Source: Platycnemis pennipes
Lineage: Eukaryota; Arthropoda; Insecta; Odonata; Platycnemididae
DNA length: 64,000 nt
NCBI GenBank assembly: GCA_933228895.1
Contig: OW121846.1
Span: forward strand, 77,760,064 to 77,824,063
Reading direction: 5' to 3'
Under the pieces are notes generated by a model, which was not told the origin of the DNA, searched no databases, and worked only from the letters and a program-made list of their open reading frames with translations. This document shows, piece after piece, positions 22,887 to 32,700 of the stretch. The stretch's first letter is position 1, and each line of letters opens with the position of its first letter. The translations under genes and the position numbers were made by a program.

Positions 22887-23640
22887 TCGCTTGGCATGAT
22901 CATTAACCACCAAATGCTGCACTTTCTCTTTGCCTGAGAAGTAGTCTTCCCTCTCCTTCCAAAACTGCACAGGAACATTCAAAAATGAATTATCGATATC
23001 GAGGTTGGAGAAGAAACATCCTGTGTTTTTTGTGGCCAAACCACTTATGGTCATGCCAGGCACGTTATGCACCTGTACAATTCTCTTTGCCAGTTCTTCA
23101 GCGCCCTCCTTACCGAGAATGTTATGCACCAAAGTCTGCCACTCCACCTCAGAGTCAAGTGTCGAATACAGCAAGTCCCAGCAACTCCTCACTCAGGTAC
23201 CATAAATGGTTCAGAAACTTATTCTGGGTGGCCCTTGCCACAGGCTTCTTGACCTCATCACAGGCAATCAAGTCCTTCAGGAACTGGAGGTCGTGATGGG
23301 GACCTGCTACCGAGTGAGTGGCGTTGAACCCTACCCGTACGTAGAGGCACGTTACAAACACCATCACCTTCAGGATGCCGTTCGCCTCCGTATGTTTGAG
23401 CCCCAGTTCATTCCTGAATATTGACATTTTGATGCTGTAAATGGCCTTCGCCATGAACCTCGCACTGTGGATGGGGCCTGGGGGATGGAAACGAATGCCA
23501 CCGGGAGGAACATCACCAAGAAAGATTATCATTACCTCCAAGAACTCCACATAGTCCCCACGAGGTTGTAGAAGGATACTACATCAGAGGCGAAAAAAAG
23601 TGCAGCATTTGAGGGTGGTCATGCTGAGTGTGCAGTGAAA
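22860..23640 (-). pseudogene. Transposon-encoded protein, frameshifted (LSEELLGLAVFD family)
   Basis: Two overlapping minus-strand frames (23550-23155 and 23192-22860) belong to one protein broken by a one-base frame change near 23160-23190. The N-terminal part has FLGDVPPGGIRFHPPGPIHS, then ARFMAKAIYSIKMSIF and NHLWYLSEELLGLAVFD. The second part continues LDSEVEWQTLVHNIL and ends in the left arm. I have a general recollection of similar uncharacterised proteins repeated across invertebrate genomes, but I cannot name the transposase class. No catalytic motif could be assigned. The reading frame starts upstream of the first methionine (QPRGDYVEFLEV), so the 5' end is also damaged or spliced. 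Confidence 0.6.
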
Positions 23641-24170
23641 CTTATGACTGATTATAACAGAATTGTGACCAAGAATGAAGAGTACTACCAACATTTATTA
23701 TTGACAGTACAGAACCACGGAAAAAGTTTTCCTGATGACAAAAAGTCAACTTATATTTTTAGGCATAAAAAGTAATGAGATTACATACTGTTGTTTCAAC
23801 TTATTTACATAGACCCCCTGAAAATCCTAGTTTTCCTCCTCCTTTTTGCTTGAAGTATACTTTTTAAAAAATTGAAATAACAAATTAATCACATTTTCCC
23901 CCGGCTTGCCATTATTTCTCCATCTAGCTCCGTTCTGCCAGCATGTAAGGGGAAGGAGGGAAGTGCCACGGGACTGAGGAGTGTCACGTGTATCAAGCAA
24001 TGCACGGCAGGCGGCGGGCACTTTTGAGGCAGTGTTTCGGCATGAAGGAATCAGGATACGACAAAACAGTTGAAATTTTTGCCCATAGGGCTCTAAAATA
24101 CCTTGTTTACCTTAGAAAACATTTAATCCGGGTCGATAACCTCAACGTTCAAAATAATTACATTTAGACC
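23633..24170 (-). repeat. Right inverted arm of the TTAA fold-back element (proximal part)
   Basis: Complementary to the left arm from its inner edge CAGTGAAACTTATGACTG out to CATTTAGACC, where the gypsy LTR begins. The arm resumes at 29083 after the retrotransposon. Confidence 0.8.
24167..24170. other. Target-site duplication GACC (left)
   Basis: GACC abuts the 3' LTR here and recurs at 29079-29082 next to the 5' LTR. The fold-back left arm carries the unoccupied version (GGGTCTAAATG at 22308-22318 in reverse sense), which confirms the insertion point. Confidence 0.9.
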
Positions 24171-24471
24171 TTTAGCATCTTGGTGCGGAATGAAACACTA
24201 TTTTCTTCTTGTAGATAGCTGTTTTTATTGAGCTCCTCTTACAAGATCTATCTCTATCTCAACTCATCAACAACTCATCATGGTAACCAACATGGGTATT
24301 GTTGCCTGGTTGGTATGTAGATGAATAAAATAATAAATAATAATAATTGATAATAAATAATAATATAATGAATTACTACATAATGAATGAATGGCTTATA
24401 AATGATTATGAAGAGTAACATGATGATATGATTATTTGCCAACGCGGTTGTTGTGGCGGAGTATCGCCACA
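24171..24471 (-). repeat. 3' LTR of the gypsy element
   Basis: 301 bp, starting TGTGGCGATACTCC on the minus strand and ending at GCACCAAGATGCTAAA. Contains an AT-rich (AATAAT)n stretch. It is followed outward by the GACC duplication. It differs from the 5' LTR by about ten substitutions and a 6-bp indel. Confidence 0.93.
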
Positions 24472-24490
24472 CTACTCCCCCCCCCCGTGG
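24472..24490 (-). promoter_or_regulatory. Polypurine tract of the gypsy element
   Basis: On the minus strand the sequence immediately before the 3' LTR is a G-run followed by AGTAG. This is the expected plus-strand priming site. The pol stop codon (TAG) overlaps its end. Confidence 0.75.
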
Positions 24491-25881
24491 GGAAAAAGAG
24501 GGTCGGCTGCAAAGCGGTTTGGAGGACGGATGGTGCGGCTGAAGCGGGTAGAAACTGTAGGACCTGGTGGTGAAGATGCAGGCGGCGCCGATGGAGTAGG
24601 CGGTGGAAGAAGTGGTGCTGGTGTAGAGGCTGAAGGCAGAAGGTCGTCCTGAAGAAGATGGGCTGGCTTGAGTCGGTCGATGGAGACAGTCGAAGGCGTG
24701 CCATTGATTTTAAGGGTATAGCTCTTCCAATCACGGCTGAGGACAGGATATGGTCCTGTGTAAGGTGGTTGCAGGGCAGGCCGCACGGCATCTTGGCGAA
24801 TAAAGACGTGGGGAGAAGTGGCCAGATCTTTGTGAATAAAGACTTGCCGACGGGTGATGTGGCATGACGCTGGGGTCGGACGTAGTTGAGCCATGTAGTC
24901 ACGCAGCTGAGAGACAAGATCCGTCGAGTCTGGGCGTTGCACGGAGTCTACGAAGTCGTCCCCAGGGAGACGCAGTTGTTCCCCAAAGAGAAGTTTGGTG
25001 GGCGTTGTCTGCAGGTCGGCTCTCCAGGTAGTGCGGAGGCCGAGAAGAACTGTAGGTAGGGCGTCTACCCAAGAGTTTGAAGAATGACACATAAGAGCTG
25101 CTTTGAGGACGCGGTGTAGTCGTTCGACGAGTCCGTTGTCCTGGGGATGGTAACTCGTGGTGTTTTGTAGTGATGTCCCCAGAGTGGCGCACAGATGTTG
25201 GAAAAGAGAGGAGATGAACTGACGGCCGCGGTCACACGAGATGTGTTTAGGACAGCCGTAGTTAGCGACCCATCCCAGAAGAAAGGCGCGGCAGACGCTG
25301 TCTGCGGTGATGTCTACAAGGGGTTCTGCTACTGGCCAGCGAGAAAACCGGTTGACCATGGTGAGGAGGTAGCGGTAGCCGGTGCTAGGCGGTAGCGCTC
25401 CAATGATGTCAATGTGTATGTGGTCGAATCGCTTGGTTGGGAGGATGAAGTCTCCGAGCGGCATTGTTATGTGACGGGACACCTTGCAACGCTGGCAGGA
25501 GAGGCAGCTGCGAGCCCATGCACGACAGTCCTTACGCATGGATGGCCAGACATACCGACTGGAGACGAGTTTGGTGGTGGAGTTAGCACCAGGATGACTA
25601 AGGGAGTGGATATTGTCGAAGATGTGTCGACGATATGGAGGGGTAACGTAGGGGCGTGGTGTTGGCATGGAAGTGTCGCACCACAGTGGGACGTCTGTTC
25701 CAGGTACAGGAATCCGGGAAAGCTGAAGAGCTGTGCCGTCATGGAGGAGTTTACGGAGTTCCTCGTCGTCGTCTTGGGAACAAGACAGAATGGCGAAGTC
25801 AAGTGGGGCAGGGATGGCTATGGATTCCACCCTGGAGAGGCAGTCCGCAACAACGTTGTCCAGTCCGGAGATGTGTCTCAC
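24472..25881 (-). CDS. pol: Gypsy pol, integrase part
   Basis: A 469-codon open frame covering the end of RNase H (VRHISGLDNVVADCLSR) and integrase. A zinc-binding HHCC module is visible (HIFDNIHSLSHPG ... CLSCQRC). The DDE catalytic residues are all present: D in HIHIDIIG, D in ISCDRGRQF and E in NGLVERLHR. A proline/serine-rich tail reaches the polypurine tract. No chromodomain is evident. It is separated from the protease/RT frame by two frame changes, so it would not be made as part of one polyprotein without correction. The integrase core itself looks intact. Confidence 0.9.
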   Translation of the reverse strand: MRHISGLDNVVADCLSRVESIAIPAPLDFAILSCSQDDDEELRKLLHDGTALQLSRIPVPGTDVPLWCDTSMPTPRPYVTPPYRRHIFDNIHSLSHPGANSTTKLVSSRYVWPSMRKDCRAWARSCLSCQRCKVSRHITMPLGDFILPTKRFDHIHIDIIGALPPSTGYRYLLTMVNRFSRWPVAEPLVDITADSVCRAFLLGWVANYGCPKHISCDRGRQFISSLFQHLCATLGTSLQNTTSYHPQDNGLVERLHRVLKAALMCHSSNSWVDALPTVLLGLRTTWRADLQTTPTKLLFGEQLRLPGDDFVDSVQRPDSTDLVSQLRDYMAQLRPTPASCHITRRQVFIHKDLATSPHVFIRQDAVRPALQPPYTGPYPVLSRDWKSYTLKINGTPSTVSIDRLKPAHLLQDDLLPSASTPAPLLPPPTPSAPPASSPPGPTVSTRFSRTIRPPNRFAADPLFPHGGGE

Positions 25882-26067
25882 GTCCGTGGTGAATTGCGAG
25901 ATGAATTCGAGATGATTGAATTGCCGTGGTGAGCAAGTATCAGTATTCCTGGTACGTGGGCCAAAGGCATAGGACAGGGGTTTATTGTCGGTGCAATGGT
26001 GATGTCACGGGCTTCCACCATTGGCCGAAAGTGCTTCACCGCTTGGTAGGCGGCGTAGAGTTCACGG

Positions 26068-27720
26068 TCATATGCACTCCCACTTCTGTTGGGAAGGCAT
26101 CAGCTTGCGTGAGAAGAAACCAAGTGGTTGCCAGGAGTTCCCAGAAAGTTGCTGCAGGGCAGCACCGATTGCAGTTTGGCTGGCATCTACGACGAGAGCC
26201 AGAGGTGCAGAGCTGATTGGATGGGAGAGGGTTGCGGCCCGGGCGAGTCCAGCTTTACAGTCTTCGAAACTTTGTTGAAGTTCTGGTGTCCACAAAATTA
26301 GAGTGGAGTTTCTGATTTTTGGGCCTTGAAGAAGTGCGTTGAGCGGAGCTTGGGCAGATGCGGCGTGTGGAATGTGCTGGTGGTAGAAGTTCAGCATTCC
26401 AAGGAATCGTCGCAGATCGCGAATGGTCTTGGGTGGAGAGAAGTTTTTGATAGTAGCAACTTTGTCAGGCAAGGGTGAGCAGCCATCAGCGCTGACATGG
26501 AAGCCGAGAAATGTGACCTTAGGAGATCCGAAGATGCACTTACCTGTGTTGAGGACGACACCGTAGTCAGAGAGGCGCTGGAATAGGATCCGGAGATGCT
26601 GAAGATGCTCTTCTTTCGAGTGCGAAAATATCAAGATATCATCCAGATATGGAAAGCAGAAAGTGATGCCTTCGAGAGCTTCATCGATGAAGCGTTGCCA
26701 GGTCTGAGCAGCATTACGAAGCCCAAACGGCATAAATAAGAATTCGAACAAGCTGAACGGTGTAATTATCGCTGTCTTTTCGATGTCTTCGGGGGCCATC
26801 GGGATTTGAGTGAAGGCCTTGGCGAAGTCTATGATGCTGAAGATGGTGCATCCTTGAAGATCATTGGAGAAATCCTGCAGATGTCGGACGGAGTAGCGGT
26901 CTGGAATGGTGCGGGCGTTGAGGGCCCTGTAGTCGCCACAAGGTCTCCAGCTGTTATCCTTCTTGCGAAACATGTTAAGTGGCGAGGCGTAAGGGCTGTG
27001 TGAGTGACGAACAATGCCTTCGCATACTAGTAGCTCAAATTCTGCATGTGCATCCCAAAGTCGATCTGGAGCTAGACGGCAGGCACGGTAATAGATCGGC
27101 GGTCCGGGTTGGAGGCGTATGTGATGCTTCGTGCAATGGTGGACTTCCTGAGGAGTGCCTGGAGGCCGGGTGATGTTAGGGAACTCGGCCAGGAGGGCAT
27201 GATAGGGTGAAGATTCCGACAGAGCACGCACGCTATCCTGGGAAGATCGACCGCGATGACCTGATGCAGAATGGCCAGAAATTGTGTCGACGAGCTGAGC
27301 GGTGGCCATGTTTGGAACGAGGTGAAAATGAGTAAGGAAATCTGCTCCGATGATTGGCTCGGTGACGTCAGCAACGATGAATCGCCAAAGGAAGTCGCGA
27401 GGGAGGCCAAGCTGAAGGCGTAGAGGTAGTGTACCGTAGGTACGGATCCGGCCGTCGTTGGCGGTGGAGAGTTCGTAGTCAGTGCAAGTCCGGTGGTCGG
27501 TGCAAAATTTTACTGGGTAGATAGAGAGGTCTGATCCCGTGTCTATGAGAAAACGCCATCGGGAGTGGCGATCGGTGACGAAGAGGCGGCACCCAGTGGT
27601 AGGACGACTCATGGCCACCGTTATGAGTCGCCGTTGGAGTTTAACAGGCTCACTGAGTTGGCGGAGCAAGGCTGGGTGCAGCGTCTGGCTTCGATACCAA
27701 ACCTGCGATGGTAATAACAC
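26068..27720 (-). CDS. pol: Gypsy pol, protease, reverse transcriptase and start of RNase H
   Basis: A 550-codon frame in a different register from gag and overlapping its end by about 100 bases, so expression would need ribosomal frameshifting. The aspartic protease motif DTGSD is at residues 60-64. Reverse transcriptase spans about 180-440, with FSIIDFAKAF (about 294-303) and the catalytic YLDD (358-361). The RNase H start LALVVDAS lies near 505. The frame ends at QQKWECI, where a one-base change interrupts RNase H; a second change follows near 26000 before the TDNKPLS-type motif. The polyprotein is otherwise well preserved. Confidence 0.92.
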   Translation of the reverse strand: MLLPSQVWYRSQTLHPALLRQLSEPVKLQRRLITVAMSRPTTGCRLFVTDRHSRWRFLIDTGSDLSIYPVKFCTDHRTCTDYELSTANDGRIRTYGTLPLRLQLGLPRDFLWRFIVADVTEPIIGADFLTHFHLVPNMATAQLVDTISGHSASGHRGRSSQDSVRALSESSPYHALLAEFPNITRPPGTPQEVHHCTKHHIRLQPGPPIYYRACRLAPDRLWDAHAEFELLVCEGIVRHSHSPYASPLNMFRKKDNSWRPCGDYRALNARTIPDRYSVRHLQDFSNDLQGCTIFSIIDFAKAFTQIPMAPEDIEKTAIITPFSLFEFLFMPFGLRNAAQTWQRFIDEALEGITFCFPYLDDILIFSHSKEEHLQHLRILFQRLSDYGVVLNTGKCIFGSPKVTFLGFHVSADGCSPLPDKVATIKNFSPPKTIRDLRRFLGMLNFYHQHIPHAASAQAPLNALLQGPKIRNSTLILWTPELQQSFEDCKAGLARAATLSHPISSAPLALVVDASQTAIGAALQQLSGNSWQPLGFFSRKLMPSQQKWECI

Positions 27721-28607
27721 ATACCAAGTTTAGCGGGGCGCTGTGTAGTGCCTGTGGATTGCATGGGACGAGGCTGAGATCTATCCCGGGTCCAGGTCCA
27801 TGTATAGGGAGGATTGCTAACACGATTTCGTAGATCTTGGACTTGCTTGGCGAGTTCCTCTATCCGTTGAGCCAATGCCGAATTGTCAGGCGTAGAGCAT
27901 ACAGCGTGGATGGCTGGGGCTATCGGAGGCGGAACGGCGGCGACGATGCGATCGGCCATGTCTGCCAGCTGATTGAGCGGAAGTGTTGTGGCCTGCGCTT
28001 GGAGAATGGCCTGCACGCTGAGCGGGAGATGCTGTAGCCTCAGCGTGCGCAGGAAAGAGTCCTGCACTTGCGTGGCGCCGATGAGAGAACGCATGTGTCG
28101 TAGGAGTTGCGAAGGCTTGTGATCGCCCAACTCTTCTGCTGTGAGAAGTTGCCGAATCCGCTGCTCTTCGGAGAGAGAGACGCGCTGTATAGACAAAGCT
28201 TTAAGCGTCTGATAACGATTTGCGGCAGGTGGGTTTACTATGAGGTCGCTGACTTCACTGGCAAAGCGATGGTCTAGATTTCCAACGACGTAATCGTACA
28301 TAGTATGGTCCGAGGTGATGTTGGCCAGGGAAAATAGTGCTTCTACCTGGGCGAACCAAACTGCGGGTTGAGCTGGCCAGAAAGGAGGCAGTTTCAGCGT
28401 GACGCGATATATGGCAGCAGGACCGATACTGGCGGGATCAGGAAGTGGAGAAAACTGCGGCGATATTTGCGGAGGTAGCGCTGCCTGATGTTCTTGCGGT
28501 AGAGACTCAATGTGCTGTTGCATATATTGCACTGGCTGGGCCACGAGCTGCTGCTGGAGTTCCGCGAGTTGCGCCTGGAGTTGGTCGACTTCCTCTGCGT
28601 CTGCCAT
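27621..28607 (-). CDS. gag: Gypsy gag
   Basis: A 328-codon frame starting MADAEEVDQLQAQLAELQQQ, a glutamine-rich coiled-coil-like N-terminus. It is followed by a capsid-like helical core beginning LKLPPFWPAQPAVWFAQVEA, a signature of many arthropod gypsy Gag proteins. A C-terminal CYYHRRFG...RRCTQPC module looks like the usual zinc-binding end. It starts about 165 bp downstream of the 5' LTR and overlaps pol by about 100 bp. No internal stop or break is visible, so it may encode a full-length capsid protein. Confidence 0.9.
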   Translation of the reverse strand: MADAEEVDQLQAQLAELQQQLVAQPVQYMQQHIESLPQEHQAALPPQISPQFSPLPDPASIGPAAIYRVTLKLPPFWPAQPAVWFAQVEALFSLANITSDHTMYDYVVGNLDHRFASEVSDLIVNPPAANRYQTLKALSIQRVSLSEEQRIRQLLTAEELGDHKPSQLLRHMRSLIGATQVQDSFLRTLRLQHLPLSVQAILQAQATTLPLNQLADMADRIVAAVPPPIAPAIHAVCSTPDNSALAQRIEELAKQVQDLRNRVSNPPYTWTWTRDRSQPRPMQSTGTTQRPAKLGMCYYHRRFGIEARRCTQPCSANSVSLLNSNGDS

Positions 28608-28752
28608 GGGTGCTTTTAGGAGGTGCTAGGTACGCAGAATGCTGTGCGAGTAGCGCAGAGAAGCCCGTGTATTGCGGTGTGCGTTGATGTCCGTAGAAGC
28701 TCGGAGGCCGATGAAAAGGTCGTCGTCAGGGGTCCATTGTCCGTCGTGTTTT

Positions 28753-28772
28753 TCGTCGTCAGGGGTCACCAG
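28753..28772 (-). promoter_or_regulatory. Primer-binding site of the gypsy element
   Basis: On the minus strand, just after the 5' LTR, the sequence is C then TGGTGACCCCTGACGACG. The TGG is what the CCA 3' end of a tRNA primer requires. I did not assign the tRNA. Confidence 0.75.
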
Positions 28773-29078
28773 TTTAGCATCTTGGTGTGGAATGAAACGC
28801 TATTTTCTTCTTGTAGATAGCTGTTTTTATTGAGCTCCTCTTACACGATTGTCTCTATCTCAATTCATCAACAACTCATCATGGTAACCAACATGGGTAT
28901 TGTTGCTTGGTTGGTATGTAGATGAATAAAATAATAAATAATAATAATTGATAATAAATAATGATAATAATATAATGAATTACTACATAATGAATGAATG
29001 GCTTATAAATGATTATGAAGAGTAACATGATGATATGATTATTTGCCAATGTGGTTGTTGTGGCGGAGTATCGCCACA
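28773..29078 (-). repeat. 5' LTR of the gypsy element
   Basis: 306 bp, beginning TGTGGCGATACTCC on the minus strand. Near-identical to 24171-24471. It should hold the promoter of the element, but I did not recognise a specific core motif. Confidence 0.93.
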
Positions 29079-29082
29079 GACC

Positions 29083-29249
29083 CTTTAGGCGCCTCAGGCA
29101 CAGCCATGTGTTGCTGCACGAACCTGGGGCTTTTTTCATAATATTTTTCTCACCAATTTGCACATTTTGAGACCACAAATTCTTAAATCGGATAATTTTT
29201 AAATATAAGCACCAGCCTACCGGTGCATCCTCCGCAGCGAAAGTTTTAA
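29083..29249 (-). repeat. Right inverted arm of the TTAA fold-back element (distal part)
   Basis: Continues the right arm after the gypsy insertion: complement of GTGCCTGAGGC...CCAGGTTCGTGC in the left arm. It runs out to the terminal CCGCAGCGAAAGTTTTAA. Confidence 0.8.
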
Positions 29250-29360
29250 GAGCATGATGTACTGTCATAATTTATGAAGCTCGGTGAATTATGCATATTC
29301 TTAAGGAATGACCCAGTCCCTTCATCAGTCACCTTTATTAACTTCTATCCTCTTGGGCTC

Positions 29361-29680
29361 TTAACCCTTTTACTGCCAGTGGGCCGATATATCGGCCCTC
29401 TATGGTTGTGCGAAAACTGCCAAGGGCCGATATATCGGCCCACCTACATTACATCATCATGTATTTGTAAAGGTTACAATTCCTTCAAATCAGAGACAGC
29501 ATGAATAATTTTTTCATCCTCTCAAAAAGTGAAATATATGATCAAAATTAAAATAAAAATTCATATTTTAAAATTAAGTGCTTCAAATATATTTTAATGA
29601 GCTTGCCCATTGGCTGGGCATAATGGGCTTGGAATTTTTCTCACAGTCTACTTTAAAGGGGCTGGCAGTAAAAGGGTTAA
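29361..29680. mobile_element. piggyBac-type MITE with two internal 18-bp palindromes
   Basis: A 320-bp unit including TTAA at both edges. The ends are TTAACCCTTTTACTGCCAG and, as complement, the same sequence, a perfect inverted repeat. Two copies of the palindrome GGGCCGATATATCGGCCC lie at 29381-29398 and 29424-29441, near the left end only. It is non-coding. Confidence 0.9.
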
Positions 29681-29711
29681 GGTCTGGAAGTGGGCCAACC
29701 TCCATCTGATA

Positions 29712-31860
29712 TTAACCCATTTAAGCCCACAACTGTGCAGACTGTAATACCTCTGAATGCCCAGAATTTAAAAATTGTTATTTTGATTAATTGGTTGCTA
29801 GTTATGGCTTTAAATGATTCATAAACAGCAGATACACTTTAAATTTTGTAAATGTTAACTATTAAATTCTTTTTTCTAGTAAGTTCGTAAACGAATGCTA
29901 GGGATACTGGGACATTATATCAAATTTACCTCACAAACTTTTTCCCCCACAGTAATAAAATTATCTTTGCTATCTAAAGGCTTTAATTTTTTATTCAATA
30001 TTTAATATGTTGCATTGATTCAAAATTAGTTATGGAATAGGACAAAACATTTATCATGCAAGGCAATATTACATGTTTCACATGCAGTTACAGTTTTGCT
30101 TTTACAATGAACACAGTTCCTTCTTGGTTGACTTGTAACTACTAAATACCTATCTGCCCAAATTTTTTTGACATTGACTTACTTTGCTTTTTTTCAAAGG
30201 GCTGGAGACTTTTTGCTTTGTACCATAGGTTCTGCACAGTGAATGAACAACTTGGCATAAAACTCTAGTTTGTCCCACTTCCAAAGGATTTGCTGAGGAG
30301 CCACGCATTATTTACACAAGCATCCATTGCCCAAAACAAAATGGGCATATGCCATTTTTTGCCACTCATACCTAGTTGATAATTTGAAATATGGTTATCC
30401 ATTTGATCTACTCCGCCCATGTATCTATTGTACATTTTTATTATATTTTGCTCAGGAATCTCAATTTTTCGCTTTTTCAAAGAATTTCTAAGAGTTTTCA
30501 AGGAGTTGCTTTTGACAATGGCTCAATGGCAAATTGGCTCGAGAGAAGTAAAACTGTATTGTTATCCTTTCATTTAACTGCGATGATATTTCTCACTTTT
30601 TCAATGCAATTTTCTATTGTTCCTCTATCCATTGTCTTTATGTCTTTCTTTGATATGATGGTGCATTTTACTGTTCTGTTTTCATAAGTAGCACCTACTC
30701 CCCTTTTTGAGAATGGTGATACTACTTTAGAACTCTTAAAAAAGTTGCCCAAAAATAAGGAAAATATAAACCCTGGTAATGACGGCCTCCAGCAAATCTA
30801 CGAAACTGAAAATAACTGACGAGCCCAAGCCAAATTCTTTCCTATACGTATTGGAACGATCTTTTCCCTGGTATAGCATGAATTACAAAAAGTACCCTGA
30901 TTTGAAAGCCAATGACCATGCTTTATACCCAAAACGGACCGGTTTTCCATTCAAAATTTGCTTACATGGATGTTTTCCGAAGTATTTTATCATAGATTCA
31001 TCAATGGATACGAAACTCTCTAATGAAGAGAATCATATGAAAAGCTAATTTATTTTATAGATAAATGGCCTAACTTTAGCATATTCATCACCAGGATCTA
31101 AGTTGAAATTATCACAAGCGTGAAAATGACGAAATAATTCATCAAACTGATTCCGTCTTATAGTGTCTCTCACAAGTACATTTTCAGTGTCAGCTCTATT
31201 TTCCTAATACATTCTTCGGCGGAGACATGAATTGTAGCCACAGAGGAGTACAATTCCCATGAAAGCACACATATTGTCACTAGTAACACGAAGATTAGTG
31301 TTTTTTGAGAGGAATATAAAGATGTGTAATTAGCTAAATCCTTGCATATTTCTTGGGTAATAAATAATTTCACAAGTCAATTGGTTCGGAGTGCTCAGAA
31401 AGGGTGATTGGAGAAAGTAAATATATCCAGGCACTGGTATAGAACACACATCACTGATATCTCCGTTGACCCATTCACAAAGTTTACGCTTCTTTAGAAC
31501 GTTAGCACTTTCCTCATAATGCACCTCACTCATATCATCACATTCACCAAATGTCACTTCCAGTAGAGCCATTAACTGACTACGGTTCTATCTATTAGGA
31601 TCGAAATCGTCTTCCTTGCCAGACTCTTCATCCGTCCCTGCTGAAGTTTCTTTTGGAGGCAATATATAAATGAAATCGGGAATATCATCATCACTCAAGT
31701 GCTCACATTCTTCTGTTATTTTAGCAGTAGTGAAATATTTTCCCCTATACAAAATGCAGAACATGTAGCGGGTATATGAACATAAGAACTTCAAACTCAT
31801 CCACCATCCTAGGAAACCATTCCATCCACCTATCTCAAGGACCACTCCTGTGCTTTTAAG
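29712..31860 (-). mobile_element. piggyBac element, degenerate
   Basis: The 3' end is TTAACCCATTTAAGCCCAC at 29712 (complement sense). The body carries the transposase remnant at 30045-31845. The matching 5' terminal repeat was not found; it is probably lost or diverged, so the right edge is only approximate. Confidence 0.65.
30045..31845 (-). pseudogene. piggyBac-type transposase (DDE_Tnp_1_7), decayed
   Basis: Translating the minus strand across frame changes recovers a whole piggyBac transposase in order. An acidic N-terminus comes first (DDDIPDFIYILPPKE at about 31770-31640). A catalytic-domain patch has SIDESMIKYFGKHPC (about 30960-31010), where the D is a family catalytic position. The conserved YNRYMGGVDQMDNH is at about 30390-30440. 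A cysteine-rich C-terminus follows (NCVHCKSKTVTACETC ... LHDKCF, about 30045-30125). At least several stops and frameshifts interrupt it. It cannot encode an active enzyme, but it could be the parent type for nearby TTAA MITEs; their termini are similar though not identical. Confidence 0.85.
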
Positions 31861-32700
31861 GTGCTAGCGAGGTAAATCTGCTGGTGTATTATCGGTCAAA
31901 TTGCAGATCATGGATGACCCTTTGCCTTTCTGAACATTAGTTTATTCACAGTTTAATTCCTGAATTATGACTTACTCTGTGACAAAAAGTATACCTTAAA
32001 AATATTGCTGATTTGTATCATAAATTGGAAGAGTATGGGTCAATGTGTTCTGATCTTGGCATTTCATGTAACTCTTTCTAAGTTCAATTTTGTATTGAAA
32101 GATAAAGATGTTCACTATGCGAATGATGCACAACCCTTCTCAAATGACCCGTTCTGCAAAGTTTGTAAATTTGATGGGTTGGGTGGGGATATAAGTTGGA
32201 GTAGCCCATACAAAGTTCTGCAGAAAGGTTGCGTGACTGCCTGTAGTGCTGCATCTCACAACACTATAAGTGCACTTGTGAACATTATAGAAAACAAACC
32301 ACGGCCATCAGCCTTTGTGTTTTTCATTCAAAGTGATGTTTTTGACGAGTCAAACCCAAATATTTGGAATGATAGTGATGATGAAATCAATTGTTTTACT
32401 TTGCTTTGGATGCTTTGTTACAATGTAACATTCTATCACTGTAGCTTTCAAGTGTACTTTATTTGGCCTTGCTGTTCACACTCATGAAATAAAAAAAACA
32501 AGAAAAATATGATTTTTGCTTTGCAAGAAAAACTTAGCATCGGTTACATTATTTTTACATTCAGAGCTGATATGTCAATGGTCATGGATTGTTGCTACGA
32601 TTTTCGTCTCTTTCTTCAAGTGTCAATTTGATTCTATACATTGGATATATCCATTTTTGTATCTACTGGATAATCACCATTGGTCAGCAACCCTAAGGGT
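31861..32700. other. Unassigned sequence with one 160-codon open frame
   Basis: A + strand frame at 32005-32487 contains DPFCKVCKFDGLGGDISWSS and an acidic patch, but I recognise no domain and see no promoter. An AATAAA occurs at 32486. It may be part of the piggyBac region or another decayed element. Not called as a gene. Confidence 0.35.

Larger units (their letters stand above)
24171..29078 (-). mobile_element. Ty3/gypsy LTR retrotransposon, nearly complete
   Basis: A 4.9-kb element in minus orientation: 5' LTR 28773-29078, primer-binding site, gag, pol, polypurine tract, 3' LTR 24171-24471. Target duplication GACC is at 24167-24170 and 29079-29082. The LTRs differ at roughly ten positions plus small indels by eye (about 97% alike), so insertion is fairly recent. 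Gag and the protease/RT and integrase parts of pol are long open frames. Pol is broken by two frame changes in RNase H (25990-26070). The order PR-RT-RH-IN and 4-bp duplication define Ty3/gypsy. There is no envelope frame and no room for one. Confidence 0.95.
22053..29249 (-). mobile_element. TTAA-flanked fold-back DNA transposon, interrupted by a gypsy element
   Basis: The outer ends are TTAA-CACTTTCACTACGG (left) and, as complement, TTAA-AACTTTCGCTGCGG (right), so the whole is flanked by TTAA. Long inverted arms run 22053-22886 and 23633-24170 plus 29083-29249. The right arm is split by the Ty3/gypsy element at 24171-29078 with a GACC duplication. Without the gypsy the element is about 2.3 kb. 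The centre encodes a frameshifted protein on the minus strand. TTAA targets are used by piggyBac and Kolobok elements; the internal protein does not look like piggyBac transposase, so the superfamily is open. Confidence 0.8.

Noticed and set aside
24432..24917. 161-codon minus-strand ORF overlapping the gypsy integrase end
   Set aside because: Alternate-frame shadow of pol, as are the many + strand frames between 24428 and 28820.
32005..32487. 160-codon ORF
   Set aside because: Fairly long, but no recognisable domain, promoter or splice context; mentioned only as unassigned.
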